A stretch of DNA of 64,000 bases from Streptococcus anginosus subsp. whileyi MAS624 (GCF_000478925.1 NZ_AP013072.1:1528501-1592500); one strand, 5' to 3'; counted from the first letter of the stretch, positions 10,437-20,217 are shown. The notes: generated from the sequence alone by a model not told the origin. Translations and numbers: made by a program.

Positions 10437-10683
10437 ACCCACACACAGTTCATCCTGTGTGAGGGCGTAAATCGCGGTGCCACCTCAATTATGGGAAAAA
10501 TAATAGACTTCTCCCACATCTCTATCTTGTCTAACAACAAGTTGCACTGTAAGGTGTGCTCACCGAATTTTTATCGTTTCAAATTCAACTTCTATCCATT
10601 AGCCCAATTTCATAAAACGCTGCTGCTTGTTTTCACCAACCACAAGCTCTCTGCCAACAACTATTTTATTACTTTTCTAATTT
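10437..10683 (-). promoter_or_regulatory. T-box leader of the trpXYZ operon
   Basis: The minus-strand leader carries the conserved T-box GAGGTGGCACCGCG at 10486-10473. A terminator hairpin built from CACACAG and CTGTGTG follows, then TTTTTC at 10437-10465. An upstream stem I region (10600-10655) has GAGAGCTTGTGG and GGTGAAAACAAGC. Two TGG triplets, near 10601 and 10593, are candidate Trp specifiers; I did not fold the leader to choose. Uncharged tRNA should favour antitermination and raise transporter expression. Confidence 0.9.
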
Positions 10684-10689
10684 GATATT

Positions 10690-10718
10690 ATTTTAGATGT
10701 TTCTGAAACAAAAGTCAA
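10690..10718 (-). promoter_or_regulatory. Promoter of the T-box/trpXYZ operon
   Basis: The minus strand has a -35 TTGACT (10718-10713), a 17-base spacer and a -10 TAAAAT (10695-10690). This places the start of transcription near 10683, just before the T-box leader. Confidence 0.8.
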
Positions 10719-10775
10719 GTATTTTGTCAAACTTTTCTGACAATAATTTTCCAACCTTTTCTTGCTATTTTTTGT

Positions 10776-10781
10776 TATAAT
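10776..10781 (+). promoter_or_regulatory. Extended -10 promoter of rqcH
   Basis: TATAAT is preceded by TGT, giving an extended -10 element. It lies 31 bases before the rqcH ATG, and a Shine-Dalgarno GGAGAG is at 10801. The -35 is weak. Confidence 0.55.
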
Positions 10782-10812
10782 TTTCTTTAGTATCATTCAA
10801 GGAGAGAAAAAC

Positions 10813-12462
10813 ATGTCCTTTGACGGATTTTTTTTACACCACATGACAGAGGAATTGCGGCAAGAGTTGCTATATGGTCGTATTCAAAAAATCAACCAAC
10901 CTTTTGAGCAGGAATTAGTGCTGCAAATCCGCAGCAATCGGCAAAATCACAAATTGCTCTTGTCTGCTCACCCTGTTTTTAGTCGCATTCAACTAACCCG
11001 TACCGCCTTTGAAAATCCAGCAGTGCCCACCACATTTATCATGGTTATGCGAAAATATCTACAAGGCGCTACGATTGAAAGCATTGAACAGATTGACAAT
11101 GACCGAATTTTGGAAATCTCTGTCTCCAACAAAAATGAAATTGGAGATAACGTGGCAGCAACTCTTATCATCGAAATCATGGGCAAGCACAGCAATATCA
11201 TCCTAATGGATAAGGCAAGCGGCAATATTATTGAAGCTATTAAACATGTCGGCTTTTCTCAAAATAGTTACCGTACGATTCTGCCTGGTTCAAGCTATGT
11301 CACTCCACCTCAAACAGATAAGCGCAATCCATTCACCATTTCTGATGAAAAGTTATTTGAAATTCTTCAGACAGAGGATTTGTCGGCCCGTTCTTTACAA
11401 AACTTATTTCAAGGCTTGGGGCGCGATACAGCGACCGAGCTCAGTCAGTGCTTAACGAGCGACAAACTAAAAACCTTCCGTGCTTTCTTTGCCAGTCCCA
11501 CGCAAGCTCATCTGACAACTAAATCCTTTGCGCCCATTCTTTTTGCGGATAGTCAGAAAGAATTTCCGAGCTTATCGCAGCTGCTAGACGACTTCTATCA
11601 AGACAAGGCGGAACGCGATCGCGTTAATCAGCAAGCCAGTGAACTGATTCATCGAGTGGAGAATGAATTAGAAAAAAATCGTAAAAAATTAACGAAACAA
11701 GAGCAAGAACTGGTCGCGACTGAAAATGCGGAAGAATTTCGCCAAAAAGGAGAACTCCTCACTACTTTTTTGCACCAAGTTCCCAACAATCAAGACCAAG
11801 TAGAACTGGACAATTACTACACAAGCGAGAAAATTACTATTGTGTTGGATAAAGCTTTGACCCCTAACCAAAATGCTCAGCGCTATTTTAAGAAATACCA
11901 AAAGCTGAAAGAAGCAGTCAAGCATTTAACGGGACTGATTGAAGAAACTAAAGAAACCATTCAATATTTGGAAAGTGTGGAAACCGCCCTGTCACAAGCT
12001 AACTTGACAGAAATTGCTGAAATTCGTGAAGAATTGATTCAGACCGGTTTTATTCGCCGGCGTCAGCGTGAAAAGATCCAAAAACGAAAAAAACCTGAGA
12101 AATATTTATCTACTGATGGACAGACAATTATTCTGGTTGGACGAAACAATCTGCAAAATGATGAGTTGACCTTTAAAATGGCGAAAAAAGAGGAACTCTG
12201 GTTTCATGCCAAGGATATTCCCGGTAGTCACGTGGTCATCACAGGCAATCTGCAACCAAGTGATGAGGTCAAGACAGATGCTGCGGAATTGGCAGCATAC
12301 TTTTCTAAGGCGAGATTGTCCAATCTTGTTCAGGTGGATATGATTGAAGTCAAAAAACTTAACAAGCCAACAGGTGGTAAACCTGGTTTTGTAACCTACA
12401 CGGGGCAAAAGACCCTACGCGTTACTCCTGATGAAGCCAAAATTAAATCCATGAAGATGTAA
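10813..12462 (+). CDS. rqcH: RqcH/NFACT-family ribosome quality control protein (PavA/FbpA-like)
   Basis: This 549-residue protein belongs to the NFACT family. Bacterial members (RqcH) bind stalled 50S-peptidyl-tRNA complexes and add alanine tails. Streptococcal members are also described as the fibronectin-binding adhesin PavA. The conserved Asp97-Arg98 pair is present in NDRILE. The middle, about residues 280-420, is a coiled coil. The C-terminal NFACT-R domain has WFHAKDIPGSHVVI near residue 470. The ATG at 10813 follows GGAGAG; an earlier in-frame ATG at 10762 overlaps the promoter. No signal peptide or wall anchor is visible, as usual for PavA. Confidence 0.9.
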   Translation: MSFDGFFLHHMTEELRQELLYGRIQKINQPFEQELVLQIRSNRQNHKLLLSAHPVFSRIQLTRTAFENPAVPTTFIMVMRKYLQGATIESIEQIDNDRILEISVSNKNEIGDNVAATLIIEIMGKHSNIILMDKASGNIIEAIKHVGFSQNSYRTILPGSSYVTPPQTDKRNPFTISDEKLFEILQTEDLSARSLQNLFQGLGRDTATELSQCLTSDKLKTFRAFFASPTQAHLTTKSFAPILFADSQKEFPSLSQLLDDFYQDKAERDRVNQQASELIHRVENELEKNRKKLTKQEQELVATENAEEFRQKGELLTTFLHQVPNNQDQVELDNYYTSEKITIVLDKALTPNQNAQRYFKKYQKLKEAVKHLTGLIEETKETIQYLESVETALSQANLTEIAEIREELIQTGFIRRRQREKIQKRKKPEKYLSTDGQTIILVGRNNLQNDELTFKMAKKEELWFHAKDIPGSHVVITGNLQPSDEVKTDAAELAAYFSKARLSNLVQVDMIEVKKLNKPTGGKPGFVTYTGQKTLRVTPDEAKIKSMKM

Positions 12463-12488
12463 GGTGTCTACTAACTGGCACCTTTTTC
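12461..12488 (+). terminator. Short terminator after rqcH
   Basis: AAGGTG and CACCTT form a short stem followed by TTTTTC immediately after the rqcH stop. The stem is weak, and the 41-bp repeat array starts 16 bases further on. Confidence 0.5.
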
Positions 12489-12503
12489 TGACTATTTTTT
12501 ATA

Positions 12504-12938
12504 TGTCCGACCCTCGGATGGAATGAATCTCTTTTCAGGCAAGCTGTCCGACCCTCGGATGGAATGAATCTCTTTTCAGGCAAGCTGTCCGACCCTCGGA
12601 TGGAATGAATCTCTTTTCAGGCAAGCTGTCTGACCCTCGGATGGAGTGAATTACTTTTCAGGCAAGTTATCCGACCCTCGGACGGAATGAATTACTTTTC
12701 AGGTAAGCTGTCCGACCCTCGGATGGAATGAATTATTTTTCAGGCAAGCTATCCGACCCTCGGATGAAATGAATCTCTTTTCAGGTAAGCTATCCGACCC
12801 TCAGACGGAGTGAACCAGTTCTTAGATAGGTCGTCGACGTGGGCGGCAGTTTAAACTAATTCCCATTCTCTCCGTCGACTGGGGCGACAGGCTAACCCAA
12901 GTCTTATTCTCTCCGTCGACCAGAGAGACAGACCTAAA
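12504..12938. repeat. 41-bp tandem repeat array, about 10.5 units of two types
   Basis: Units start at 12504, 12545, 12586, 12627, 12668, 12709, 12750 and 12791, all exactly 41 bases apart. The first three are essentially identical and later ones diverge. Each holds the inverted repeat TCCGA-CCC-TCGGA or a variant, then ATGGAATGAAT and TTTTCAGGCAAGC. From 12832 the same 41-base phase continues with a second type beginning CGTCGAC (12832, 12873, 12914), which ends in the alsD terminator. The array fills the space between convergent rqcH and alsD. It is noncoding: 41 is not a multiple of three and frames hit stops. Its GC content is above that of the surroundings. Confidence 0.93.
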
Positions 12939-12966
12939 AAAGGTTGGAAACTGAATTCCAACCTTT
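12935..12966 (-). terminator. Terminator of the als operon
   Basis: On the minus strand AAGGTTGGAA and TTCCAACCTT pair around a six-base loop, followed by TTTTTTA. It lies downstream of alsD and overlaps the end of the 41-bp array. Confidence 0.85.
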
Positions 12967-13021
12967 GTATTCTATTTCAGACTATTTAAGGTGTATGTAA
13001 GTCTCTTAAACCTACCCCGTT

Positions 13022-13741
13022 TTATTCCGATTTCTCAATATCTTCTTTTAGCTCCGCCACATTCAATTTGGCAGCGAGAAAATCTTGGTCTTGAACCGGA
13101 AAACGCTGCTCCAATGCTGCAATCGTTCCGATTTCAACCTCTCCATTTTTCATGACAAAATCCATAACATGTCCGCCAAATTGGTGGTCATCCGATAGAA
13201 AATGAAGATGAAAACCAGCTACGCTGACACCGTGAAACAGCTCTGGCGTCCAAAAGCCAACGATTGTTCCCGAAATGTGTTCTACCTGGTACTCAGGCTG
13301 ATGAGCTGCGATTTCTGCGAACTTCTTTCCCGGAGAGGTTTTTGGAGCCATGCGCACGTGCATGCTGCTAAATTCACCATGAATCTTAATTGAGTGAAAA
13401 AGATTTTCCCCGACATAGCTAGCTTCTATGCGCTTCTTCAACGCTTCATCAGTCAGCTCAACGTCCTGACGAAAACACGCTTCTGCTCGGTGAAAAGCCA
13501 CTGCAGCATAAGGAACCGTCCTATCTGTTGAAACTTCTATCACTTCAGGACTTGCTCCTATCCCCTTGGCTTGATAGGCCTTGCCGTCAAGCACAATCAG
13601 CTCTCCGTCAATAGAGTCTAAAGTACCAATCCCTAAATCGCCATGTTGAAGCAATTCTTCAATCGTCATCGTCCCCTTGTAAAGCCCCGCCATCAAAGCC
13701 CCCAAAGTATTGTAGTGAAATAATGTTACAAGCTTTTCCAT
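13022..13741 (-). CDS. alsD: Alpha-acetolactate decarboxylase
   Basis: This 239-residue cytosolic enzyme decarboxylates 2-acetolactate to acetoin. That diverts pyruvate to a neutral product and limits acidification. The family fold is recognisable from LFHYNTLGALMAGLYKGTMT at the N terminus. The zinc-ligand region SGTIVGFWTPELFHGVSVAG and FHLHFLSDDHQFGGH lies near residues 157-192, with the paired histidines of the active site. The length is normal. It is downstream of alsS in the same direction with a 155-base gap, and a strong terminator follows. The gap holds no gene that I can see. Confidence 0.93.
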   Translation of the reverse strand: MEKLVTLFHYNTLGALMAGLYKGTMTIEELLQHGDLGIGTLDSIDGELIVLDGKAYQAKGIGASPEVIEVSTDRTVPYAAVAFHRAEACFRQDVELTDEALKKRIEASYVGENLFHSIKIHGEFSSMHVRMAPKTSPGKKFAEIAAHQPEYQVEHISGTIVGFWTPELFHGVSVAGFHLHFLSDDHQFGGHVMDFVMKNGEVEIGTIAALEQRFPVQDQDFLAAKLNVAELKEDIEKSE

Positions 13742-13896
13742 TTCTCCTCCTAGGCAATTTTTACTATCTTTCCTTGAAAAAAGCAGGTCTCACATCCAGC
13801 CTTTTACTTTCTAATACTGAACTACACATCAACCGTACAAGAAAATGAGAAATTGAACTCTCTTGAAATAGTCTTGAGCCCTTTCCCAGTTTCAAT

Positions 13897-15561
13897 TTAA
13901 TAAAACTCATCTGGTAAAATCGTTTCTCCTAGTATACTGCTGTCCTTGTAATCCACTGGCACATCAATGATAACCGGTCCATTTTCCTTTAAGGCTTTTT
14001 GGAGCAACTGTGTTAATTCTGCTGGAGATGTTGCTCGGAATCCTTTCGCCCCAAAACTCTCTGCATATTTGACAAAATCAACAGGTCCGAAGTCCACTCC
14101 AGATGAGCGACCGTATTTCATTTCTTCTTGGAATTCCACCATATTATAATGACCATCGTTCCAAATGAGATGAACAATTGGCAAGTGCAGACGAACCGCT
14201 GTCTCTAGCTCCTGAGCCGAAAAGAGGAAGCCACCGTCTCCAGACACAGAAATAATCTTGGTGTTAGGACGAACTAAGGCTGCTGAGATTGCCCAAGGTA
14301 ATGCCACTCCTAACGTTTGCATCCCATTTGAAAAAAGCAAATGCCGTGGTTCATAGCTCTTGAAATAACGTGCCATCCAAATATAATGCGTACCCACATC
14401 TACGGTGACCGTCATATCGTCCGTCGTATTTTCTTGCAAGACTTCGACAATATCCAGCGGGTGCAGGCGCCCTTTTTCAGTTTGGCTGCGATCAAATTTC
14501 ACATCACCATCCATTTTATCTCGCAGCACTTGCAGATATTCCCGCGAGCCTTCTGGTAATTGATAGCCGTTGATTGCTGGCAGCAATAAATCCAAAGTAT
14601 TTGCAATATCTCCAATCAGCTCCCGCTCCGGTTGGAAGTAAGTATCAATCTCTGCTGGCTCTACGTCAATCACAATGACGCGGGCAGAAATTTCCGCATT
14701 CCAGTTGCGTGCTTCATACTCAATCGGATCATAACCGATAGCGATGACTAGGTCAGATTTTTTCAGAAGCATGTCACCCGGCTGATTGCGAAACAGTCCG
14801 ACACGTCCAAAGAACGTAGCTTCTTCCAATTCACGAGACACAATCCCAGCCCCTTGGAATGTTTCCACAACAGGCAACTGTACTTGCTCCAATAACTGAC
14901 GAATAGAAGCCGTCACTTTGGCACTTGAAGCGCCATTTCCCAAGAGAAGAACCGGTAACACAGCATTTTTAATCGCTTGCGCTAGATAGTTAATGTCTGC
15001 CACAGAACTAGAACCCAGCTGCGGATCCGTCAGCGGTTTAATTGCTTTCACATGAACCTGACTATCCACCACATCCTGTGGAATGGAGATAAAACTTGCC
15101 CCCGGCATTCCTGATTTGGCATGACGATAAGCATTGGCGATAATTTCTGAAAGAGTATTGCCATCTTGCACTTCGACAGAATACTTGGTAATCGGCTTAA
15201 ACAGGGCAGCATTATCCATGGACTGATGTGCACGTTTGAGAAGATCAGCTCGTTTGACCTGACCAGCCAAAGCCAGCACTGGGTCGCCCTCTGCGGTCGC
15301 CGTAACCAAGCCCGTTGCTAAGTTTGAAGCACCTGGTCCACTCGTTGCAATCACGACACCCGGCTCTCCTGTAATCCGCCCAATTCCTTGCGCCATAAAA
15401 GCAGCATTTTGTTCATGACGAGCAACGATAAGTTGTGGACCTTTGTCCTCTAAGGTATCAAACACACGGTCAATCTTTGCACCGGGAATCCCAAATACAT
15501 AATCCACCTTGTGATTGATTAAACTATCCACAATCAAATCCGCTCCAAATTTTTCAGTCAT
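13897..15561 (-). CDS. alsS: Acetolactate synthase, catabolic
   Basis: This 554-residue thiamine-diphosphate enzyme condenses two pyruvates to 2-acetolactate. The N-terminal domain has [12 protein letters not shown] and [15 protein letters not shown] with the catalytic glutamate near residue 50. The C-terminal cofactor motif runs from [15 protein letters not shown] to [12 protein letters not shown], near residues 435-475. The catabolic AlsS assignment, rather than the biosynthetic IlvB, rests on the partner alsD and on the absence of a regulatory IlvN gene. The ATG follows an AGGAAGGA Shine-Dalgarno. The spelling of the central FAD-like region was not examined further. Confidence 0.92.
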   Translation of the reverse strand: MTEKFGADLIVDSLINHKVDYVFGIPGAKIDRVFDTLEDKGPQLIVARHEQNAAFMAQGIGRITGEPGVVIATSGPGASNLATGLVTATAEGDPVLALAGQVKRADLLKRAHQSMDNAALFKPITKYSVEVQDGNTLSEIIANAYRHAKSGMPGASFISIPQDVVDSQVHVKAIKPLTDPQLGSSSVADINYLAQAIKNAVLPVLLLGNGASSAKVTASIRQLLEQVQLPVVETFQGAGIVSRELEEATFFGRVGLFRNQPGDMLLKKSDLVIAIGYDPIEYEARNWNAEISARVIVIDVEPAEIDTYFQPERELIGDIANTLDLLLPAINGYQLPEGSREYLQVLRDKMDGDVKFDRSQTEKGRLHPLDIVEVLQENTTDDMTVTVDVGTHYIWMARYFKSYEPRHLLFSNGMQTLGVALPWAISAALVRPNTKIISVSGDGGFLFSAQELETAVRLHLPIVHLIWNDGHYNMVEFQEEMKYGRSSGVDFGPVDFVKYAESFGAKGFRATSPAELTQLLQKALKENGPVIIDVPVDYKDSSILGETILPDEFY

Positions 15562-15593
15562 TTTCTTCGTCCTTCCTGAATATCACGCTCATC

Positions 15594-15599
15594 ATTATA
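15594..15599 (-). promoter_or_regulatory. Extended -10 promoter of alsS
   Basis: The minus strand reads TGATATAAT, an extended -10 element. Transcription should start about 26 bases before the alsS ATG. A good -35 is not visible. Confidence 0.5.
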
Positions 15600-15643
15600 T
15601 CATAATTCCCATGCGTCTTATAGGATTGTGCTTGTTACTCTTT

Positions 15644-16873
15644 TTACAAACTATCGTACAATTCCTGCATCTCCACATCATCTGGAACCAAGTGAAGATA
15701 ATGCTCTGCTTGGTGTTTTGCTTCTTCAAAATCCCCCATTTCACGAAGTAGATAGATATATTGCTCTAAAAATTCTGGATTTTCCTTTAAATCCGAGAGC
15801 AACAGTCGATAGCGCTCCAAAGATGCTGTTGTCTGTTCCAAAGCCTGATAGGCACGCGCAATATTCCACTTAGTCAGTACATTGTCCATGTCTTGCTCCT
15901 CAAATTTCAAAACTTCATCAAAACGCTCTTGCTCTAAGTAAAGATTAGACAAACGTAATTCAATTTCTTCCAAGTCTTCCGCATTATCTTTTGCTTTCAA
16001 AAGGTAATCTTCTGCCTTTTGCTCATCATGAAGTTCATAAGAAAGCTGCGAAGCTAGCAACAAAAGACGCGTATCAAATGGATTTTTCGACAAACCCTGC
16101 TGCGTAAGGCGTAATGCTTCTTCTGTCTGATGTTCTGCATGAAGCGACAAAGCATAACCATACTCATAACCTTCAAACTCCGGTGAAATCGTATCAATTT
16201 GCTTAAAGTATAGATTAGCTTTTTGATATTCTTTCTGGTCATATAAAATAGTCGCTAATTCAAAGGCTACAGCATCATCGTATTCAATCTCTAAAGCTTT
16301 TTCCAAAAATTCAATCGCCACTTCAAATTTCCCCAAACTTGCATAGGAAACGCCAATCCGCTGATAAGTAGAAACACCCGTCTGCTCATAAATCATGCGA
16401 TTGTCTAAGCTAGCGTATTCCTTAATGGCTTGATTAAAATTTCCCAATTCAAAATCTATTTCAGCCATGCCAAAAGTCACTAACGGTTCATCAGACAATT
16501 GCTTTGCCTCGGCTAGTTTTTCCCTTGCAACATCTGGCAAGCCTTCCATTTGATAGAGATCAGCTTTGACCAAGAGTGCTGTCACATACCAGTCACTATC
16601 GGAAGTAATTTCTTCCAGAGAGGCAAACGCTTCTTCCACTTGTCCGTCTTCACTAGCAATCTGCGCCAAACTAATATAAGCTTCTGGATAGTAAGGAGCT
16701 AATTTTTCATAAATTCGCTTCGCTTGAGGGAAAAAGCCGATACTTTCTAAGTAGTCGGCTAATTCAAATAATTCTTCTTCTGTATCATTTGTTAGAGCTC
16801 TTTCAAAATATTTATTGGCATGCGCCAAATCCTGCTTTTGCAAAGAAGCAACCATTTTCTCACTGTTGTTCAA
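15644..16873 (-). CDS. Tetratricopeptide-repeat protein
   Basis: This protein of about 409 residues is made almost entirely of TPR-type helical pairs, for example FERALTNDTEEELFELADYL, FEVAIEFLEKALEIEYDDAV and ADYLLKAKDNAEDLEEIELR. It is a soluble scaffold with no signal peptide. Conserved streptococcal copies have no assigned biochemical role that I know. I prefer a TTG start at 16873 because AGGAG lies six to seven bases upstream; an ATG at 16891 has only a weak site and an ATG at 16855 none. The reading frame overlaps the 3' end of the upstream permease gene, so the two are probably co-translated. Confidence 0.8.
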   Translation of the reverse strand: MNNSEKMVASLQKQDLAHANKYFERALTNDTEEELFELADYLESIGFFPQAKRIYEKLAPYYPEAYISLAQIASEDGQVEEAFASLEEITSDSDWYVTALLVKADLYQMEGLPDVAREKLAEAKQLSDEPLVTFGMAEIDFELGNFNQAIKEYASLDNRMIYEQTGVSTYQRIGVSYASLGKFEVAIEFLEKALEIEYDDAVAFELATILYDQKEYQKANLYFKQIDTISPEFEGYEYGYALSLHAEHQTEEALRLTQQGLSKNPFDTRLLLLASQLSYELHDEQKAEDYLLKAKDNAEDLEEIELRLSNLYLEQERFDEVLKFEEQDMDNVLTKWNIARAYQALEQTTASLERYRLLLSDLKENPEFLEQYIYLLREMGDFEEAKHQAEHYLHLVPDDVEMQELYDSL

Positions 16874-18038
16874 TTTCTTCTCCTGTCTCATCTACGAATT
16901 CTTCTTCATACAAGCCGCTGACTTTCTTATACCATTTAAAAATAGCAGCAATCACAACTTTTACAGACGCATAAACGGGAATTCCCAGCAAAACGCCCCA
17001 GATACCAAACATAGAACCAGCTGTCAAGAGGATAAAAAGAACATTGATTGGATGAATGTTCAATTGGCTACCGAGAATCAATGGCGACACAAACCGCCCT
17101 TCAATCGTTTGCTCTACAATAAAGACCACAATGACTTTCAAGAGCATAATTGGACCAGCAATTAAACCCAGAACAAGAGCCGGCAGCATAGCTAAAAAAC
17201 TTCCCAAATAAGGAATCAAATTTAAAATCCCTGCCGTCACCCCAAGTGTCACTGCATAGCGAAGCCCGATTACTTTAAAGAAAATGATGAACATTATCGC
17301 TACGATAATAGCTACAGTTACTTGCCCACGAACGTAATTGGCAAGCTGCGTATTGACATCTGTCAAAATTTGTCCGACTGGTTCACGAAACTTAGTTGGC
17401 ATGAATTTTGTCAAATAAGATTTTAAGTTTTTTCCATCTCGCAAAAGATAAAAAAGGATAAAAGGCATGATGATAATGGCTACAATCACTTGCGAAGCCG
17501 TACTAATCAATGTGCTTACCCAATTCACTGCTTTCGATGAGAAATTACTTGCCCAAGATGTCACTTGAACTGAAAAATTATTCACAATCTCTTCTAATTG
17601 AGGCTTGACATCATCAGAAATTCGACTTTCCAAAAAATCCTGAATGATTTTATTCGACTTTTGCAAATTAGCTGGTAAATTCTTTGCAAAGCTAACTATC
17701 TGATGCTGCAAACTTGGAATTGCCACAGCCAATCCCCAAATCAAGAGCAAAGCAATTAAGATAAAGACAATCGTAATCGCGACCAAACGATTGATCTTAT
17801 GTTTCTCCATAAAATCTACAATTGGATTTAAGAGATAATACAAAAGCCCTGCTAAAATCACCGGCAGCATGATAACTCCGATAAATTCTAGAACAGAAAT
17901 AAAAATAAAACTAATTTTGCTTAATACAAAAATATTCAACCCCAACAATAAGGTTACCAAAAAAACAGTGATTGCCTTATTGTCTAAAAACCACCGAAAA
18001 AACCATGATAGGCTGAAATCCTTCTTTTTGTGTTCCAT
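16860..18038 (-). CDS. AI-2E family transporter
   Basis: This 392-residue polytopic membrane protein is of the AI-2E (YdgG/YhhQ-type) family. Two N-terminal hydrophobic segments are followed by a long amphipathic region at residues 110-180, then five or more hydrophobic segments in the C-terminal half. The family signature region around GVTAGILNLIPYLGSFLAMLPALV is near residue 270. Family members export small molecules or ions; the autoinducer-2 role was shown for only some of them. It is followed by the overlapping TPR gene. The cytoplasmic tail is acidic and glutamate-rich. Confidence 0.85.
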   Translation of the reverse strand: MEHKKKDFSLSWFFRWFLDNKAITVFLVTLLLGLNIFVLSKISFIFISVLEFIGVIMLPVILAGLLYYLLNPIVDFMEKHKINRLVAITIVFILIALLLIWGLAVAIPSLQHQIVSFAKNLPANLQKSNKIIQDFLESRISDDVKPQLEEIVNNFSVQVTSWASNFSSKAVNWVSTLISTASQVIVAIIIMPFILFYLLRDGKNLKSYLTKFMPTKFREPVGQILTDVNTQLANYVRGQVTVAIIVAIMFIIFFKVIGLRYAVTLGVTAGILNLIPYLGSFLAMLPALVLGLIAGPIMLLKVIVVFIVEQTIEGRFVSPLILGSQLNIHPINVLFILLTAGSMFGIWGVLLGIPVYASVKVVIAAIFKWYKKVSGLYEEEFVDETGEEIEQQ

Positions 18039-18142
18039 ACAGACATCCTTTTATTTATTTATCTCATTGTAGCATTTTTCACTAAAAAATTCTTGAAGAA
18101 AGGGTAGTCCTTTATGAATTTCCTTCTTGCGCTCGAGTCAAA

Positions 18143-18179
18143 CACAAAAAGCGGTCATCCATTCAATTCATGAACGGAT
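18143..18179 (-). terminator. Probable terminator after the histidine kinase gene
   Basis: On the minus strand ATCCGTTCA and TGAATGGAT pair, and after six bases there is TTTTTG. It is close to the kinase stop at 18188. The spacing to the T-run is longer than usual. Confidence 0.45.
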
Positions 18180-18187
18180 TCCCACTT

Positions 18188-19564
18188 TTAGCTTTCTTTA
18201 TCTGAGAAAAAAATTGTAAACCGCATTCGTTTGTCATCAACAGCTTCAAAGCGATAGCGCAAATGATGATTTTCCAAAATCTGTTGCACGATAAAGAGTC
18301 CCAGCCCTGTTCCACCATCTTTGCGGTTACGACTGTAATCCGGACGATAAAATGGCTGAAATATTTGCTGGATTTGCTGTTCATCCAACACATGTTCCGC
18401 ATCATTTTCAATGATTAACTGATTATCTTTAATCATTAAAAGAATCTCTCCGTCGACTACTGTATAATGGAAAGCATTATCTAGTAAATTTTTAATAGCT
18501 TTCAGCAAATAAGTCTTGTTGCCATGCACTTGAAGCTCTTCTAACTGTACAGTAAATTGGTAGCCTTTCACATCAGCTAACATTTTATAGCTGCTCAAGT
18601 TTTCCTCCAAGAGCTGATTAAGTGAAAATTCTTCCTCTTCCGCTTCTATTCGCATTTCAATTTTCGAAATTGCCAAGATAGACTGTACAAGTTTTGATTG
18701 CTCTTCCAAAATTTCACGACATTTATGTAGGTATTTATCTTTATCTTTGAAGTCACCAACACCATAAATCATACCATCCACAATTCCCATCATGCTGGTA
18801 ATCGGCGTTTTCAGCTCATGAGAAGTCATCCGTAGAAATTCTGCTTTCTCCCGCTCGCTTTCAGCCACTTTTTCATTTTCCAATCGCAAAGCTTCAATAC
18901 TCATCAACAGATTTTGATAAAGAGTGTTAATATCTTGAGCAAGATTAGAAATTTCATCATGACCTTTGACGGGACAAATTACATCTGGAGAAAGAGTTGC
19001 CATCTTACGCGTACTTTCTGAAATTTCTTTAATGCGTTTGGTTGCAAATCGACTATAAAGAAAAGCCACTATACCACCTAACGTTAACGAAAAGAATAAG
19101 ATATAAGGATAAAGACTTAACAACACGTGAGTAGCATCCGATATTGGTTGGAGCGAATATTCCCCACGTAAGGTCAATGTGGTTCCTTCTGCCGTTCTTA
19201 TCTTCTTGCTCATACTTTTAGTTTGATTATTCAACCTCCTGTCAGAAGGTAAAATTGTTAATTGGAATTCTCCCTTTTCATTAGCTAAATCAATATGTGG
19301 ATAAATAAGTTTTCCTTTCGCATCTAATATACTAAACCAGACGCGTGTATTCTTTCGATTGTAGTCACTTAAAAGCTTTCCTATATCATCTGACGGTTTT
19401 CCTTGAACTTGCTGAGCAATCTGAAAGAACTCACTTTTAGCTTCTCGATGCTTGACTTGCTCATAATAAACAGGCATCACAAAATAGAGTGTTGTTAAAA
19501 CCGTTGTCACGACAATAAAAATTATTGTTCCTGTCAAAAGAAAATGCTTTTTAGCAATTCTCAC
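18188..19564 (-). CDS. Sensor histidine kinase
   Basis: This 458-residue membrane kinase has two transmembrane segments, about residues 8-30 and 148-170, flanking an extracellular sensor domain of about 115 residues. A HAMP-like linker follows. The phosphoacceptor is His249 in MTSHELKTPI. The ATPase domain holds an N-box near KAIKNLLDNAFHYT and a G-box GGTGLGLFIV. It forms a pair with the upstream response regulator, overlapping by four bases. I cannot name the stimulus. The sensor domain has no recognisable ligand fold. Confidence 0.88.
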   Translation of the reverse strand: MRIAKKHFLLTGTIIFIVVTTVLTTLYFVMPVYYEQVKHREAKSEFFQIAQQVQGKPSDDIGKLLSDYNRKNTRVWFSILDAKGKLIYPHIDLANEKGEFQLTILPSDRRLNNQTKSMSKKIRTAEGTTLTLRGEYSLQPISDATHVLLSLYPYILFFSLTLGGIVAFLYSRFATKRIKEISESTRKMATLSPDVICPVKGHDEISNLAQDINTLYQNLLMSIEALRLENEKVAESEREKAEFLRMTSHELKTPITSMMGIVDGMIYGVGDFKDKDKYLHKCREILEEQSKLVQSILAISKIEMRIEAEEEEFSLNQLLEENLSSYKMLADVKGYQFTVQLEELQVHGNKTYLLKAIKNLLDNAFHYTVVDGEILLMIKDNQLIIENDAEHVLDEQQIQQIFQPFYRPDYSRNRKDGGTGLGLFIVQQILENHHLRYRFEAVDDKRMRFTIFFSDKES

Positions 19565-20217
19565 TCTTCTTCTCCTCCAAGTTGATAACCCATACCAGTA
19601 ATGGTTTTAAGAGGAATTCCTGGAATTTTTTTGCGAATATTCTTCACATGATTGTCCAATACACGACTATCCAGTTCGCTATAACCCCAAATTGTATTCA
19701 TCAATTGATCCCGAGTCACCAAATGATTTTTTCTTTTAGCTAAAGCTTGGATAATTTCATATTCTTTTTTAGTAGGAGACATTTTCTCTTCTTGCCAATA
19801 AACTGTACAATCGTCAATTGAAACACGTAAGTCTCCAACGACAATCTCTGATTCTGTCACAGTACTCCGGAAAATATTTTCAATGCGTTTCATCAAAATA
19901 AGTGGCGAAAATGGTTTGGTAACATAATCACTGATAAGGTGATTAAAGCTGACCAGCTGAGTATATTCATCATCTAGTGCAGTTAACATCATAACTGGTA
20001 CCTGCGACGTCTTCCGGATTTCCTTCAACACATCCATACCGCTCATAGAGGGCAACATAACGTCCAAAATGATGAGGTCAAACGATTTTTCCTCAAATTC
20101 ACGTAAGGCTTCTGCCCCGTCAAAAACCGGTGTCACCTCATAATGATTTTCTTTCAAAAATTCACAAATCACTTGATTAATCGTAGTGTCATCTTCTACT
20201 ACTAAAATCTTATGCAT
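19561..20217 (-). CDS. OmpR-family response regulator
   Basis: This 218-residue regulator has an N-terminal receiver domain with Asp52 in LIILDVMLPSMSG as the predicted phosphorylation site. The conserved lysine is in YVTKPFSP. The C-terminal winged-helix DNA-binding domain starts near residue 125 (TKKEYEIIQALAKRKNHLVT, then LDSRVLDNHVKNIRKKI). It is coupled to the downstream kinase gene through an ATGA overlap. Target genes cannot be inferred; the pair stands alone, with no obvious ABC exporter next to it. Confidence 0.9.
   Translation of the reverse strand: MHKILVVEDDTTINQVICEFLKENHYEVTPVFDGAEALREFEEKSFDLIILDVMLPSMSGMDVLKEIRKTSQVPVMMLTALDDEYTQLVSFNHLISDYVTKPFSPLILMKRIENIFRSTVTESEIVVGDLRVSIDDCTVYWQEEKMSPTKKEYEIIQALAKRKNHLVTRDQLMNTIWGYSELDSRVLDNHVKNIRKKIPGIPLKTITGMGYQLGGEEE

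Noticed and set aside
10491..10685. A 64-codon plus-strand open frame
   Set aside because: It lies opposite the T-box leader and has no ribosome-binding site.
12504..12938. The 41-bp array as a CRISPR locus
   Set aside because: The repeats are continuous with no unique spacers, and no cas genes lie nearby.
18188..20217. Naming the two-component system after a known streptococcal pair
   Set aside because: The sensor domain and neighbours give no reliable match, so I left it unnamed.
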